A stretch of 64,000 nt of DNA. Origin: Muribaculaceae bacterium (GTDB lineage Bacteria > Bacteroidota > Bacteroidia > Bacteroidales > Muribaculaceae). The stretch lies in the NCBI GenBank assembly GCA_009775375.1, contig VSPO01000001.1, positions 1-64,000 on the forward strand, in the 5' to 3' direction. This document shows positions 42,601-50,889 of this stretch, in pieces. The notes under the pieces are model-generated. The model was given only the letters and a program-made list of their open reading frames with translations, searched no databases and had not been told where the DNA came from. The position numbers were made by a program, and so were the translations under genes. Every line of letters starts with the position of its first letter. Position 1 is the stretch's first letter.

Positions 42601-43039
42601 GGTTCTCGATTTCTTTGCCGGAAGCTACGGCCACAGCGCCTGTTAGGTTAGCTTTCTTCTGTGTGCCGAAGCCTACTACCACTACGTCATCGAGCACCTT
42701 TGCGTCATCTTGCAGTGTGGTGCTCATCCCTTTTCCTGCGTCAATGGTTGCTGTGACACAGCCTACGTAGCTTATCTCAAGCTTCGCTCCTTTTCTCACT
42801 TTCAGGGTATAATTGCCATCCACGTCTGTCGAACAGCCATTGGTGGGTTTCCCCTTCTCTCGGACAGTTGCACCTATCACAGGTTCCCCGTTTGCGTCAA
42901 CCACGGTTCCTGTGGCAGTGAATACCGCATCCGGTGCCTCATAGGCAGGTACTGGATTCTCGGATGCTTGCATTCCTGAACTTGAGCAGAATGCCGTCCC
43001 AAGAACTGCTGCTGTTAAAAATGTCTTTGATTTCTTCAT
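39698..43039 (-). CDS. SusC/RagA-family TonB-dependent transporter
   Basis: A 1113-aa outer-membrane transporter. After a signal peptide it has a carboxypeptidase-regulatory-like domain (TATGTVVDANGEPVIGATV, about 40-60). The TonB box region VLDDVVVVGFGTQKKANLTG comes next, then the plug with LILIDGSEGDINTVNPQDIE and SISVLKDAASSSIYGSRAPF. A long barrel of alternating aromatic strands ends in TWSCGLSISI. It has no STN domain, so it is not set up for anti-sigma signalling. It forms a pair with the SusD gene 18 bp downstream. A -7 box (TACCTTTG on -) lies 122 bp before the start. Confidence 0.94.
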   Translation of the reverse strand: MKKSKTFLTAAVLGTAFCSSSGMQASENPVPAYEAPDAVFTATGTVVDANGEPVIGATVREKGKPTNGCSTDVDGNYTLKVRKGAKLEISYVGCVTATIDAGKGMSTTLQDDAKVLDDVVVVGFGTQKKANLTGAVAVASGKEIENRPVRTAAEALQGLLPGLQLTREAGDIETDMSIQIRGTGTIGLGSSGAPLILIDGSEGDINTVNPQDIESISVLKDAAASSIYGSRAPFGVIMVTTKKGSMGRPKINYNNNFRWSSPIGLPEMMNSYDFALFQNQAYWNNGWNGFFSDETIENMINFAAQGGTYRGGLPTRNNGTEWGSSTLHAFNVAYANTDWLHELYKDSFSQEHNASVSGGNQNYNYYAAFGFNDIHGMLNHGKDSRKRYNATGKFSAKLTSWAEFRYSVRYVHSDTNVPSRFGDDWYNYIGAQTWPNLPIYDENGYYYSNEGGAPAMGLAQGGTRLTDRDETYQQAGLTIEPLKNWFIRGEFNYRIDQSKDRQTRLPIYDHYVDGSIKDMQYSSSLYQSFFQNKYANWNVYSDYTFSIKDAHNFKVMAGFQSEEKKQEYFNVSAYGLQDYELPELDLTTNLQGNGEDKAPSVHGRRNQWSILGFFGRINYDYKGKYLLEANLRYDGSSRFRSDRRWTWSPSASLGWNIAEESFWESIHPVVNLLKLRASFGHLSNQNTNDWYPTYRTMSTGTANGDWLQGNKRPNASWVNGLISTYLTWEKIKTWNIGLDWGLFNNRLTGSVDAFIRDTDDMLGPPVELPNTLGLTAPSENNCALRTTGWELQITWRDVTPFGLGYSISANISDARTKIKAYPGNITGDIANYNPGHYLGEIQGLTSIGIAKSQEEMDAHLAALDRRFEEVNGYAPATPLQGQSWYGTNWAAGDMMYKDVNGDGQITWGDWNWNNPGDMTVIGNTTPRYFFGIDLTANYKGFDFRAFFQGVGKRDFYSRSPLFWGAFEGGIWQSTGFKVHEDYFRAEDVVFNYTDHNGNPAQYVLPANLDSYYPRPLHNFKNQEWQTRYLQNAAYIRCKNMQLGYTLPQSITGRLGISQLRLYVSVDNLFTITKLSKVFDPENVGGGSSLGGRTGDGNTYPMARTWSCGLSISI

Positions 43040-43160
43040 AGAAAATCAGTTTAGATATAATATAAAATCTGAAAGTTTCTTAACATATTTTTGAAAAACC
43101 TAATCAGATTTATCTGTTGAGGTAAAGGTGATGTTAGGTTTTAACAGTATTTGACACTTG

Positions 43161-43189
43161 CAAAGGTAAAGCAAATTAGGCAAAATCAA
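43161..43189 (-). promoter_or_regulatory. Promoter of the SusC/SusD operon
   Basis: The - strand reads TACCTTTG (43161-43168), a perfect TAnnTTTG, with TTG (43187-43189) 18 bp upstream, one short of the usual 19-21. A long leader of about 120 nt would follow. Confidence 0.5.
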
Positions 43190-43411
43190 GACATGTTAAA
43201 GTTAAAATACGTTAATTTGCAATATTAAAAGTGTATTATTGACACTTAAATGGTAAATTTGTTTGTTTAAGGAACGAAATGGGATATTTTTGTCACTTTA
43301 AAATAGGAAGTTCTTTAAAATTTCTAAGTGGTGAGATTCCTGTCAATATTAATTTGCAAAATCATAAACAGAATGTGTTTTTGCGATAAGACTGTCCTAT
43401 GGCATTGAAAG

Positions 43412-43453
43412 CATTATTGGCAGTCATAGAAATTTCTATGACTGCCAATAATG
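43412..43453. repeat. 42-bp perfect palindrome
   Basis: Two 21-nt arms are exact complements with no spacer: the left arm starts CATTATTGGCAGTC and the right arm ends GACTGCCAATAATG, meeting at GAAATTTC. It lies between the SusC promoter and the end of the dead ATPase gene. It could be a cruciform or hairpin, the terminator of the ATPase gene, or a binding site for a dimeric protein. Confidence 0.8.
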
Positions 43454-43497
43454 ATGTTTGTAGGAAATTGAAACGTGCTAAAAGCCAAAAATTAGAC

Positions 43498-45057
43498 TCA
43501 TTCAGATGTCCAGTCATCGATTGTGCGAGTTTTAGATGAGAAATTCATGCCGATTTTGATTATCCTTCGTGAGTCTGTGGCGAAAGGTAGAGTATAGCCT
43601 TTTTTATCAATCTGGGAGAGTGCATCCTTCGTCTATTTATTGAATTTCAACTCCATAACGTAATAGAACTTCTCCGTCTTGACAAAAAGATCGATTCTTC
43701 CGTTGGATGTGCGATATTCGGTCTGAACATCGATGCCAAGCAGCATCATAAGCATCAGCAGGGCATTGTGGACGTTTCTCTCGTTGTCCATCTCCATCGT
43801 GTAAGGCACGGAGGCAAACATGCTTTGCAGTTGATACATGAAGGCGTCTACGTTTCCTTCGCGAAGCTCTTTCAAAAATACGTGGATATGAAATCTGGCG
43901 TTCCTTTCCCCTTGGAAGTTGGCGTAGTAGGGCAACAGGAAGTTAAGCAGCCCTTGCTTCACCTCATTGTTGGGAATGCCGAGCGTATATAATTCGCTTT
44001 CCCTGCAATAATCTTTGATAGTCAGATAGTCTGTCTGATAGAGCAGGGCGAGGGGACGGGGGGTGTCGAAATCCAGTCTGACAAGATCATCCTCATAGCA
44101 TTTTGCATGGAATATGGAATTGAGGTCAGTGTCAAACCGACGTAATTGCTGTGCAAGCAAAGTCGGAATCCCGCTTTTTGTCCAATAGCTGTCCATCTCC
44201 TCTTTCTCCATTACGTTGAGCAGGGAAAAGGGATTGTAGATGTCTTCGCAGTTTTTGGAAAAATGATAGCCGTCGTAGCGTCTCTTCAATTCCATTTTGA
44301 TTTCGGTTGCTGTGGCTTGATATTTTTTTGCCAGAGCCTCTATCCCGATGTGGAAGTTTGCCTCAAGTTCTTTTTCTGAAATCCCGCAGATGCCGGAATA
44401 TTTATCGAGGAATGATATGTCGCTAAGATTGTTGAGCCCTGAGAGAACGCTAAGATGGACAAATCGGCTGACCCCCGTCAGAAACACCATCCGAATGTAT
44501 CTCGCGCGACTCTTAAAGTTGGAATAGAGGGCGGTCAGGTCTTTGCGGAATGACGCATACAATTCCTGGTCGTGCAGGTTATTGACAAGTGGCTTGTCGT
44601 ATTCGTCAACCAGAATGATCACTCCTTTGCCGGTTTTCGTGCTGGCTGTGCAGATTATGTCGTTAAGACGCACTGACAGGTCTTCACTTCTGGGCAGGAT
44701 GTCATATTCTCTTTCCCATTCCTCCAGATTTGCCTTTATGACGTTGGTCAGAGTGTCGTGTCCTTGATAAGACTGAATGTTGAGGTCAAGGAAAAGAACG
44801 GGGTATGGTTGCCAGTCCCAATCCATCGTGTCGGCGTACAGTCCTTTAAAGTATTCCCTCTCGCCACGGAAAAAACATGCCATCGTGGAGAGCAACAGAC
44901 TTTTTCCGAAACGCCGGCGGCGTCCCAAAAAATATTATTGACTGCCCTCGTCGAGAAGCATTTCGATGAATTGAGTCTTGTCGACATACAGGCAATCCCT
45001 TTCCCGAAGCACTTCAAACGACTGTTGTCCTACCGGATATCTGACTTTCTTCTCCAT
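43498..45057 (-). pseudogene. AAA-ATPase/PD-(D/E)XK gene inactivated by two in-frame stops
   Basis: A 520-codon frame from ATG at 45057 to TGA at 43498 encodes a complete protein of the AAA-ATPase-like plus PD-(D/E)XK nuclease (DUF1703) group. It starts MEKKVRYPVGQQSFEVL and ends IGMNFSSKTRTIDDWTSE. Codon 41 is TAA (44935-44937), where the family has Tyr (SQYYFLGR). Codon 475 is TAG (43633-43635), within ELKFNK-stop-TKDALSQIDKKG. Walker A (GRRRRFGKSLL) and the nuclease core (YYVMELKF) are otherwise intact. Both changes fit single-base substitutions with no frameshift. An internal 431-residue frame remains open from a TTG after the first stop, but it lacks the N-terminal domain. Confidence 0.85.
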
Positions 45058-45142
45058 CTCTGTTATTTTTTTCAAAGTTATAACAAATCTCCGACAAAAA
45101 CAAGTCTGCCAGCGAGAGACTTCAGGATTCTGTGTAAAATCG

Positions 45143-45189
45143 AGTCCGGCCGTACGTTTGTCGAGAAATGACAGGTATACGGCCGGACT
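45143..45189 (-). terminator. Terminator of the GH31 gene
   Basis: AGTCCGGCCGTA (45143-45154) pairs exactly with TACGGCCGGACT (45178-45189). On the - strand it is followed by CGATTTTAC. It lies 22 bp past the GH31 stop codon. Confidence 0.8.
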
Positions 45190-45211
45190 GTTTATAGTGT
45201 CGAAATCCGGG

Positions 45212-47680
45212 TCAGAGCTTTACGCTTTGCGATTTTCCGTCGTAGCTGACGGTCTTGGCAAAGGAGGTCAGTGGGGTGTCGCCGGAGGTGGCTCCCGGTT
45301 TCATCACCTGGATGTTGAATTTGCGGTTGGTCAGCATTCCCGGATATTCTCCGCGGCGTTCGCCGATGGTCAGCGTTCCCGAGGCATCATCCCAGGTGAA
45401 TGGAATCTCCGCGAATTTGCCTTTCTCATAGTCGTAGGTCTCGCCGTCGTCTTCATAGAGTATGAAGTTTCCGTCGGCTCCGGGATAGACACGTATCTCA
45501 AGCTCGTTCCAGGGCTTCTCCGTAGTGTATTGCACCTTCGGCCCGAATGGCAGAATACTTCCTGCCTTGACATAGACCGGCATACGGTCGATCGGCGCGA
45601 TGAATTGCACGTCTTTTCCTCCCTCATGGATCTCGTTGCTCCAGAAGTCATACCATTTGCTTCCCTGCGGGAGATAGACGTTGACGGGGGCGGCCGCTTT
45701 CGCTACGTCGGGATATATTGCATGCCCTTTCTTGCCGGGGCCGAGATAAGTGTAGAGTGGATCGGTCACGGGTTTGACGAGCAGCGATTTGCCGAACATG
45801 TATTGGTCGTTGAGGATGATGGCTTTGCGGTCGGAGGCGAAGTCCATGACGAGCGGACGCATCATCGTGCCAGAGCGCTGGGTCACGTCGCCGGCGAGGC
45901 TGTAGATGTAAGGCATAAGACGATAGCGGAGCTCGATGGCTTTCTTTTGCGCGTCGTAGGCCCAGTCTCCGGGATTGCCGAAATTGTAGATTTCGCTGAC
46001 CATGGGCGACGAGCAATGGTTGCGCATCATCGGCATGAACGTGCCCCATTGCATCCAGCGCACCTGAAGTTCCTGCATTGCCGGGCTTTTGGGGTTGTTG
46101 CCGTAATCCCAGCCGAAGAATCCGCCTATGTCGGTGTTCCAATAGGGTATGCCGCAGATGATGTAGTTAAGTCCCGAAGGAATCTGGTTTTTCATCACGT
46201 TCCAGTTGGAGACGATGTCGCCGCTCCAGCTGAACGTGCCGTAATGCTGTATGCCGAATGTGCCGCAGCGTGTCATCTGCACAGAGCGCTTATTATTGTT
46301 CTTCATTTTGCGCTGATGCTCGTAGATTCCTTTGTTGGTCATCAGGGCAAATGCGTTTTTCACGCTTCTCCACGATCCGTCGTGGGTCATGTGGTCGGCG
46401 TCGCCGGGCTCCTCGAAATGATCGGGCTCGGTGGAGTCGGTCCACCATGCGTCGATTCCCATTTTATATAGGTGGGAAAGATATTTCCAATATATGTCGC
46501 GGGCCTTGGGATTGAAGGGATCGTAGGGACGCACGCCACGGTTGCGGGGCCAGGTCTCGAAGGGAAGGAGTGCTCCGATTTTCTCCAGCTCGCGGTATTG
46601 GTCGGTCCAGGGTCCGAAATTCGCCCAGATGGAAATCATAAGCTTGGAATTGTTGTCGTGGACGTAGCTGACCATCTCTTCGGGACTTTTGATTCTCGGC
46701 TCCGGATATTTGGCGTTGGGATCTTCGTCGTTGGGGAGATAGCGCATCCATTTAGGATCGCCCATTTTGTTAATATAGTGCGGATTGACGAATTTCATGG
46801 CGTTCCAGTTGGAATCGCATCCCCAGTATTGCCAATCTTGCACCATCCCGTCGAGAGGAATCTCAAGTTCGCGGTAGTGGTCGAGCACTCCGCAAAGTTC
46901 GTCGCTGCTCTTGTAGCGTTCGCGGCATTGCCAATGGCCCAGCATCTGGATCGGGAACATCGTGGCCTCGCCGGTGAGCTGGCGTATTCCGGCCACCACG
47001 CCGTCCTGCGTGCCGTCCTTATATATAAAGTAGTAGTCCACTTCCGGAGCCACTTCCGATGTGAAGGTGGCGATGTTGTCTCGGTCAGTGAAACGGGAGT
47101 CTCCGGCATTGTCCCAATAAAGGCCGTAGCCCTTCTCTGAGGCGATGTAGGGGATGGTGATGTTGGTGTTGCCGGTCCATATCCTTATGTCCTGGCCGCG
47201 TTGGTTGAGCTCTGGGCATTGACGTTGGCCGAGGCCGAAGATAATCTCCTCGGGGTCGAGGCTGTAGCTTTGGCTGACTTTGAATTTCCCTTCGTCCACC
47301 TTGTTTTCGCAGGGGGTGTGGCTCCAGGTGGTCTCGCTCAGGAGGGGCTTGCCGTTGATGTCGGTGAATGCCACTTTCCCGTCTTTCCCTATTATGGCGC
47401 ATATCGACGATGATTTCAGCGTGGTTGCCCCGCCGTTTTTGCTCGTGGTGAGGTCGATTGTCTCCGGCTGCATAATGACGGAGTAGCTCCTCTTCTCCGG
47501 AGCTTTCTCTCCCGGATATTTGCTCACCCTGACTATGGAAGGGGAATAGAACTTTACTTCTGTGGTCCATCCGGCATTGTCTTTGACGGATGCCCCGCCC
47601 TTCCCGACGGTTGCGTCTTGTGCTGTGACTGCAGACGAGGCCAAGGCAAGGACGAGAGGGATTGAAAGAAATTTTTTCAT
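45212..47680 (-). CDS. Secreted GH31 alpha-glycosidase (alpha-xylosidase or alpha-glucosidase)
   Basis: An 822-aa family 31 glycoside hydrolase with a signal peptide over residues 1-20 (ending VTAQ), so it acts in the periplasm or at the surface. An N-terminal beta-sandwich holds FGLGQRQCPELNQRG and TNITIPYIASEKGYGLYWDN (about 172-191). The barrel follows: QDWQYWG (281-287), the nucleophile D415 in AWWTDSTEPD, and the acid/base D488 in FSWSGD. The aromatic context and the early loop resemble alpha-xylosidases such as Bacteroides GH31 enzymes on xyloglucan, but alpha-glucosidase activity is not excluded. It is monocistronic, lies near SusC/SusD and the membrane-tethered regulator, and shares the window with xylose catabolic genes. 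Confidence 0.9.
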   Translation of the reverse strand: MKKFLSIPLVLALASSAVTAQDATVGKGGASVKDNAGWTTEVKFYSPSIVRVSKYPGEKAPEKRSYSVIMQPETIDLTTSKNGGATTLKSSSICAIIGKDGKVAFTDINGKPLLSETTWSHTPCENKVDEGKFKVSQSYSLDPEEIIFGLGQRQCPELNQRGQDIRIWTGNTNITIPYIASEKGYGLYWDNAGDSRFTDRDNIATFTSEVAPEVDYYFIYKDGTQDGVVAGIRQLTGEATMFPIQMLGHWQCRERYKSSDELCGVLDHYRELEIPLDGMVQDWQYWGCDSNWNAMKFVNPHYINKMGDPKWMRYLPNDEDPNAKYPEPRIKSPEEMVSYVHDNNSKLMISIWANFGPWTDQYRELEKIGALLPFETWPRNRGVRPYDPFNPKARDIYWKYLSHLYKMGIDAWWTDSTEPDHFEEPGDADHMTHDGSWRSVKNAFALMTNKGIYEHQRKMKNNNKRSVQMTRCGTFGIQHYGTFSWSGDIVSNWNVMKNQIPSGLNYIICGIPYWNTDIGGFFGWDYGNNPKSPAMQELQVRWMQWGTFMPMMRNHCSSPMVSEIYNFGNPGDWAYDAQKKAIELRYRLMPYIYSLAGDVTQRSGTMMRPLVMDFASDRKAIILNDQYMFGKSLLVKPVTDPLYTYLGPGKKGHAIYPDVAKAAAPVNVYLPQGSKWYDFWSNEIHEGGKDVQFIAPIDRMPVYVKAGSILPFGPKVQYTTEKPWNELEIRVYPGADGNFILYEDDGETYDYEKGKFAEIPFTWDDASGTLTIGERRGEYPGMLTNRKFNIQVMKPGATSGDTPLTSFAKTVSYDGKSQSVKL

Positions 47681-47788
47681 GATAGCTATTTCGGATTTGT
47701 GTGAAAATTCTGCTGCAAAATTACTCCGAATTCCCCTTCTGCCCGCAACAACGTCGTTGAAAGCAACGTCAATATCGTTGAAAATCGC

Positions 47789-47796
47789 TATATTTG
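47789..47796 (+). promoter_or_regulatory. Candidate -7 box of the nitroreductase gene
   Basis: TATATTTG matches TAnnTTTG, 30 bp before the ATG at 47827. No TTG is present at 19-21 bp upstream. Confidence 0.4.
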
Positions 47797-47826
47797 TGGA
47801 TTCTTACACATAAAAATATTGAAAGT

Positions 47827-48483
47827 ATGAAATTATTCTCTTATGTTTCCGCTGCGATGATGGCGGCGATGGCTCTCGGAGCATGTTCCGGACAAAGTGC
47901 TGAAAAGGTTGCCGACAGCGCGGTTGTGGGCGGCGGTTCCGGTGAGGTTATCGACAATGCAGTCATACAGACCATAATGTCTCGCCGGAGTGTGCGCGAT
48001 TATCTCCCAAACCCTGTCTCCCGCGACACGATGGACGTAATCCTGAAATGTGGAATCAACGCTCCCAACGGCATGAACCGTCAGCCCTGGGAACTTCGTG
48101 TGGTCGACAGCCCTGAATTCCTCGACGGCATAACAAAGAAATTTATGGAGAAGAATCCCGACAAGGCGAAAGATCCGAAATTCAAGAATATGTTTCGCAA
48201 CGCCCCTACGGTCGTATTCATCGCAGCCGAGAATAATTCCCAGCTTGATTGTGGCTTGCTTGGAGAGAACATGGTGCTTGCCGCATGGTCGATGGGGATA
48301 GGCTCATGCTGCCTTGGCGGACCGATTGGCTTCATGAAATCGGAAGACGGCGCGGAATATCTCAAGCAACTTGGCTTTTCCGACGGCTACGAACTAATTT
48401 ACGCCATCGGCTTCGGCTATCCCGCTGAAAGCCCCGAAGCCAAGCCCCGCGACGAAAACAAAATCAAATATATAGGCAATTGA
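47827..48483 (+). CDS. Nitroreductase-family lipoprotein
   Basis: A 218-aa protein with a lipobox (L-G-A-C20), followed by a short linker and a nitroreductase fold. The flavin-binding motif is SRRSVRDYLPNPV (about 52-64) and NAPNGMNRQPWELRVV (about 79-94) is the FMN contact loop. GIGSCCLGGP and ELIYAIGFGYPAE complete the fold. Nitroreductases are normally cytoplasmic and use NAD(P)H; the lipobox would place this one in the envelope, where its electron donor is unclear. The start at 47827 (MKLFSYVS) gives the complete signal peptide. It is divergent from GH31 and ends at a bidirectional terminator. Confidence 0.85.
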   Translation: MKLFSYVSAAMMAAMALGACSGQSAEKVADSAVVGGGSGEVIDNAVIQTIMSRRSVRDYLPNPVSRDTMDVILKCGINAPNGMNRQPWELRVVDSPEFLDGITKKFMEKNPDKAKDPKFKNMFRNAPTVVFIAAENNSQLDCGLLGENMVLAAWSMGIGSCCLGGPIGFMKSEDGAEYLKQLGFSDGYELIYAIGFGYPAESPEAKPRDENKIKYIGN

Positions 48484-48503
48484 TTTCATGCTTATGGACG
48501 ACC

Positions 48504-48537
48504 AAAAAAGCATCCCCGAGGAAGGGATGCTTTTTTT
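48504..48537. terminator. Bidirectional terminator
   Basis: AAAAAAGCATCCC and GGGATGCTTTTTTT form a 7-bp GC stem extended by A-T pairs, around a 7-nt loop. It ends the nitroreductase gene on + and the AraC-type regulator on -. Confidence 0.9.
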
Positions 48538-48552
48538 ATGGTCGTTATGTTG

Positions 48553-50880
48553 TCAGTTGGCTTTGGCGTATTCCGATGGCCGGCATCCGTAGCGCTCCTG
48601 GAAGCATTTGCTCATGTAGGATGTGGAGCTGAATCCTGTCTGCTCGGCAATCTCCGTGATGCTCAGCTTTCCTTCCTTCAAAAGTCGGGCTGCATTCCTG
48701 AGCCTTATGTCGCGGATAAACAGGCTTGGCGATTGTTCGAGAAGGGCGGTCAGTTTCCGGTAAAGTCCCGTGCGCTCCATGCAAAGGTCGCGGCTGAGTT
48801 GCACGACGGAATACCCTGGAGTGTTGAGATTCTTTTCCACGAATTCCATCGCTTTGGCTATGAAAGCCTTGTCGGCTTCCGAAAGCGTGGCCGGCTCTTG
48901 AATGGAGCTGTCCCCCGAATTGTCTTCCTCCGGGCTTCCAGCTTCCCCGGAAATTTCCTTTTCCGCAAAACTGTCAGAGCCATTTATTTGATTCTCAATA
49001 GTAAGTTGGCTTTCCTGCTCAGGCGACTCCGCCTTATATCTGTCCACCTCCTCTATGAGCGTCTTGATCCTGTCAAGCAGGAATTTCTCCCGTTGCTCGC
49101 GGGCGATACGTTTTTTAGTGCGCTTCGTGAATATTATCATCATGCCTCCTGTCAAGAGGACAACGATCAATGCGTAGGCGGCATATGCCCAACCCGTCTG
49201 CCACCAATGTGGCAACACCGTGACCTTCATACGCATCTCTGCCCCCTCTCCCTCTCCGGCATTCCTCACTTTAAATATGTATTCCCCGGCAGGAAGGGCG
49301 GTGTAGTACGCTGATAGTTTTCGTCCGTTAGTGCCGGTCCCTCGCGCCTGTTGCCATTCGCGGTCGATTCCTTCAAGCATATACTCAAACAATATCGGCG
49401 ACGCGGCATATCGGGGTGAGCTCGCCTCTATCGTCAGGAAATTCTGGTCGGGGTTGAGGGTTATTTCGGAAGTGCGGGCTGCCGCCTTGTTGAGTATCGG
49501 ATTTCCCTTGTATGTCCCCAATGGCTTGATTCTCTCTCCATTGACCAAAATGCCGCTGACCACAGGGCGGATGCCTAAGCCGCTCTTCACGCTGTCGTTG
49601 CGGATAAAGATGGAATAATTGCCGGGCTCACTGAAGCATACGGATCCGTTGCTCGAAACGAACGATGCTCCGCTGCCATATTCCCCTGTCCTCGTGGGGC
49701 TATCTTCTTCCCCGGCGGGCGAGATTCTTCCGTCTGGAAGGGTAATGCGGAGATTTCCTTCCGGCCTTGACAGGGTGATGGAGCCGTCGCGCCCTTCTGA
49801 GAAAGCCGGATTCTCCGGAGTTGGGTAAGAGGCTGCTCCTCGTCCGGCAATCCGGAGATAGCGATAGGCTTCGGGGTGATGATAAAATATGCCCCGGTTG
49901 AGCATACCGAGCCACAGACCCCTTTCATCATCAATGAATATCGTTGATATTTCGGAGGCAAGAAGATTGCCTGACTTTGTCTTTATAAGAGGTATATGCG
50001 TCGCTTTCCCCGAATTGAGGTTGACGGTGATGAGGCCGTCGTTGGTCGATATGAAAGCGGTGGAGTCGCCTACTGCGAGGGTGTTCAGTCTCAGGTTCGA
50101 CTCCATGAGTCGTGCATACTCCTTTGTGTTCGGATTGAAATGAAAAAGGCCGCCGATTGCTCCGTTGCGGATTTGGTAGAATCCGCTGTCGGCATCCACC
50201 ACAAGCGAAGTCCTTCCGAATTTCCATTCCTCTTCCGGGCTGAAAGCGTTGGAAGTGTAAATAGGTTTGCCGGATGGCAGGGAATATGCGATTGTCTCTC
50301 CGTTTTGTAAGAAAAGATAAAGGTTGCGGCTGTCTGTGGCGAGGTCGAGTATGTTTCTTTTTTCGGTGTCGAGTTTTATGTCAAGCCGGAGGTCGGGTTG
50401 GAGTAGTCTGTTGCCGGCTACGGCCCAGATTCTTCCGTCGGAGTCCGTGAAGAAGTCGTCGATGGCCGACGGCAAGCCCATTGCTTTCATCTGTCGGGGC
50501 ATGTCGGTCACGAATAGCTCCGTTTCGAGGTCGACGCACTTGAGTTCCTTGAAATTTTTTATCCAAAGATATCTCCCGTCATCCGACAGATAGAGGTGAT
50601 GAAATCCGTCGTAGCCCGGTAATTCAAGACTGCCTCCGGTCACGGCCGGCAGCTGCGAGAAGTTGGAACCGTCGTAAATCTCGATTCCGTCTGTCGTGGC
50701 GAACGCCATTCTTCCGTCGGAAAGGCGGGTGATGCTCCTGATATGGGGATTCCCGCCGGGATCGTCTACGGGCGAAAGCAGCAAGGGATTCTCTGCCATA
50801 GCTCCTGCCATGCAGAGAATCAGGGTGATTGAGAATGATATGACGCGAAATGGCAGAATGATTCTGCGGTCGGGAATCAT
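48553..50880 (-). CDS. Membrane-tethered AraC-type regulator with periplasmic propeller
   Basis: A 775-aa protein built like a hybrid two-component sensor of polysaccharide utilisation loci but lacking the kinase and receiver. After a signal peptide (1-29) come two-component-regulator propeller repeats (about 40-440, for example RLSDGRMAFATTDGIEIYD and DERGLWLGMLNRGIF). A Y_Y_Y domain (about 470-556) and one membrane segment (about 563-584) follow. A coiled and acidic linker (585-670) leads to an AraC HTH (about 680-772, with LSITEIAEQTGFSSTSYMSK). There is no H-box His and no phospho-acceptor Asp region. The ligand is presumably a glycan fragment bound by the propeller. The small 88-aa gene lies 9 bp upstream in the same unit. 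Confidence 0.88.
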   Translation of the reverse strand: MIPDRRIILPFRVISFSITLILCMAGAMAENPLLLSPVDDPGGNPHIRSITRLSDGRMAFATTDGIEIYDGSNFSQLPAVTGGSLELPGYDGFHHLYLSDDGRYLWIKNFKELKCVDLETELFVTDMPRQMKAMGLPSAIDDFFTDSDGRIWAVAGNRLLQPDLRLDIKLDTEKRNILDLATDSRNLYLFLQNGETIAYSLPSGKPIYTSNAFSPEEEWKFGRTSLVVDADSGFYQIRNGAIGGLFHFNPNTKEYARLMESNLRLNTLAVGDSTAFISTNDGLITVNLNSGKATHIPLIKTKSGNLLASEISTIFIDDERGLWLGMLNRGIFYHHPEAYRYLRIAGRGAASYPTPENPAFSEGRDGSITLSRPEGNLRITLPDGRISPAGEEDSPTRTGEYGSGASFVSSNGSVCFSEPGNYSIFIRNDSVKSGLGIRPVVSGILVNGERIKPLGTYKGNPILNKAAARTSEITLNPDQNFLTIEASSPRYAASPILFEYMLEGIDREWQQARGTGTNGRKLSAYYTALPAGEYIFKVRNAGEGEGAEMRMKVTVLPHWWQTGWAYAAYALIVVLLTGGMMIIFTKRTKKRIAREQREKFLLDRIKTLIEEVDRYKAESPEQESQLTIENQINGSDSFAEKEISGEAGSPEEDNSGDSSIQEPATLSEADKAFIAKAMEFVEKNLNTPGYSVVQLSRDLCMERTGLYRKLTALLEQSPSLFIRDIRLRNAARLLKEGKLSITEIAEQTGFSSTSYMSKCFQERYGCRPSEYAKAN

Positions 50881-50889
50881 GGGCCGATG

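Larger units (their letters stand above)
43040..43497. other. AT-rich gap with SusC promoter and palindrome
   Basis: A gap of 458 bases between the SusC start and the end of the dead ATPase gene. It holds the SusC promoter (43161-43189), about 200 bp of very AT-rich sequence, and the 42-bp perfect palindrome at 43412-43453. No intact gene was seen. Confidence 0.6.

Noticed and set aside
43498..45057. Stop-codon reassignment or readthrough as explanation of the in-frame TAA and TAG
   Set aside because: Neighbouring intact genes end normally at TAA and TAG (for example the DUF4906 and antiporter genes end in TAG), and two different stops are involved.
44978..46471. 497-aa open frame on the + strand
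   Set aside because: It is antisense to the GH31 gene, whose motifs and codon pattern are clear; the + translation has no recognisable domain.
48538..49314. 258-aa open frame on the + strand
   Set aside because: Antisense shadow of the AraC-type regulator gene.
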